Assembly: GCA_031255615.1 (NCBI GenBank)
Contig: JAIRSD010000004.1
Location: 1 to 5,006 of the forward strand
From: Treponema sp.
GTDB lineage: Bacteria > Spirochaetota > Spirochaetia > Treponematales > Breznakiellaceae
Direction: 5' to 3'
DNA: 5,006 bases
Part shown: one piece after another, positions 4,888-5,006 of the stretch
Layout: every line of letters begins with the position of its first letter
How positions within the stretch are numbered: the first letter of the stretch is position 1
The notes under the pieces: model-generated
Told to the model about the DNA's origin: nothing
What the model saw: the letters and a program-made list of their open reading frames with translations, nothing else
The model's database searches: none
Made by a program: the position numbers and the translations under genes

Positions 4888-4958
4888 GGGCCGCTCCTTA
4901 AACCATGGATTTGAAACAGCCCCATAGCGAAGCCGTTCCGCGCTATCGAAATACCCAT
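4884..4958 (-). CDS. Possible 24-codon leader ORF overlapping the GH42 start
   Basis: An ATG at 4958 is preceded by GAAGGG with a 5-base spacer and opens a 24-codon frame beginning MGISIARNGF. Its TGA overlaps the GH42 start codon as ATGA, the classic arrangement for translational coupling. The GH42 SD lies inside this frame. The peptide matches nothing I recognise, and the 6-base inverted repeat ATAGCG (4924-4929)/CGCTAT (4941-4946) within it may have its own role. In a short GC-rich leader this could be chance, so confidence is low. Confidence 0.22.
   Translation of the reverse strand: MGISIARNGFAMGLFQIHGLRSGP
4894..4900 (-). promoter_or_regulatory. Ribosome binding site of the GH42 gene
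   Basis: Minus-strand TAAGGAG ends six bases before the ATG at 4887 and decides this start over in-frame upstream codons such as the TTG at 4980. Confidence 0.85.
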
Positions 4959-4967
4959 TAAAACCCT

Positions 4968-5006
4968 TCACAACCCACAATTCCGGGTGAGAAGTCCGCG
5001 TATCGA
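4968..5006 (-). CDS. Possible 3' end of an upstream gene (partial)
   Basis: A minus-strand frame is open from the window edge to a TGA at 4970-4968, ending TRNCGL. If real it would be the C-terminus of a gene upstream of GH42, placing GH42 in a longer operon with an 80-base gap. Only 12 codons are visible, with no recognisable motif, so this is a placeholder and not a firm call. Confidence 0.12.
   Translation of the reverse strand, partial: SIRGLLTRNCGL

Noticed and set aside
2794..4914. A 706-codon open frame on the plus strand opposite GH42
   Set aside because: It mirrors the GH42 gene almost exactly, has Gly/Pro/Val-rich sequence without recognisable domains, and is explained by GC-rich codon use leaving the antisense frame open.
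4888..4980. Longer GH42 product starting at the TTG at 4980
   Set aside because: The 31 extra residues lie before the family's usual N-terminus and the TTG has no SD, whereas the ATG at 4887 has TAAGGAG at ideal spacing.

Overview
The window is a GC-rich bacterial chromosomal segment. All three confident genes lie on the minus strand. Each has a good Shine-Dalgarno sequence (AAGGAG or AAAAGGA) six bases before its chosen ATG. The organism cannot be fixed from the sequence. The FabH sequence style and the hairpin-rich spacers made me think of a spirochaete (Treponema-like, gut-associated) or a GC-rich anaerobic Firmicute, but that is an impression and not a demonstrated assignment.

Layout, left to right. 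Positions 1-488 hold no convincing gene. They contain REP-like palindromes, including copy 1 of a dispersed repeat (148-271), then about 215 bases with nothing recognisable. Positions 489-1538 (minus) encode a beta-ketoacyl-ACP synthase III (FabH type) with an intact Cys-His-Asn triad. Its upstream region (1545-1614) is an AT-rich island with a consensus-like sigma-70 promoter, a 15-base palindrome over the -10 and a 10+10 inverted repeat between the start site and the ribosome binding site. Positions 1615-2342 are gene-free but highly structured: a 72-base nested inverted repeat (1627-1698), a degenerate partial copy of its core (1753-1784), a GC-rich tract of short hairpins, and a dense run of back-to-back palindromes (2009-2241) ending in copy 2 of the dispersed repeat (2146-2254). 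Positions 2343-2795 (minus) encode a small VOC/glyoxalase-fold protein, and 2866-4887 (minus) a GH42 beta-galactosidase with both catalytic glutamates and a zinc-site cysteine set. The last 119 bases hold its leader, with a possible 24-codon upstream ORF that overlaps the GH42 start.

How the genes work together. GH42 and the VOC gene are co-oriented with a 70-base gap, so they probably form a transcription unit for galactoside breakdown, with the VOC protein as an accessory of unknown substrate. The fabH gene looks monocistronic, has its own promoter, and sits between the two direct copies of the dispersed repeat.

The part most worth attention is the non-coding 1554-2254 stretch. Consecutive perfect hairpins have unrelated stems but often a GGA-containing loop. 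One 31-base palindrome is bracketed by a 7-base direct repeat, as if inserted. The two 50-base repeat cores differ only by inversion of their 3-base loop. A TATAAT on the plus strand could drive a non-coding transcript through the array. Whether this is a mobile palindrome family, an RNA (for example a CsrA-type sponge) or both cannot be settled from one window.
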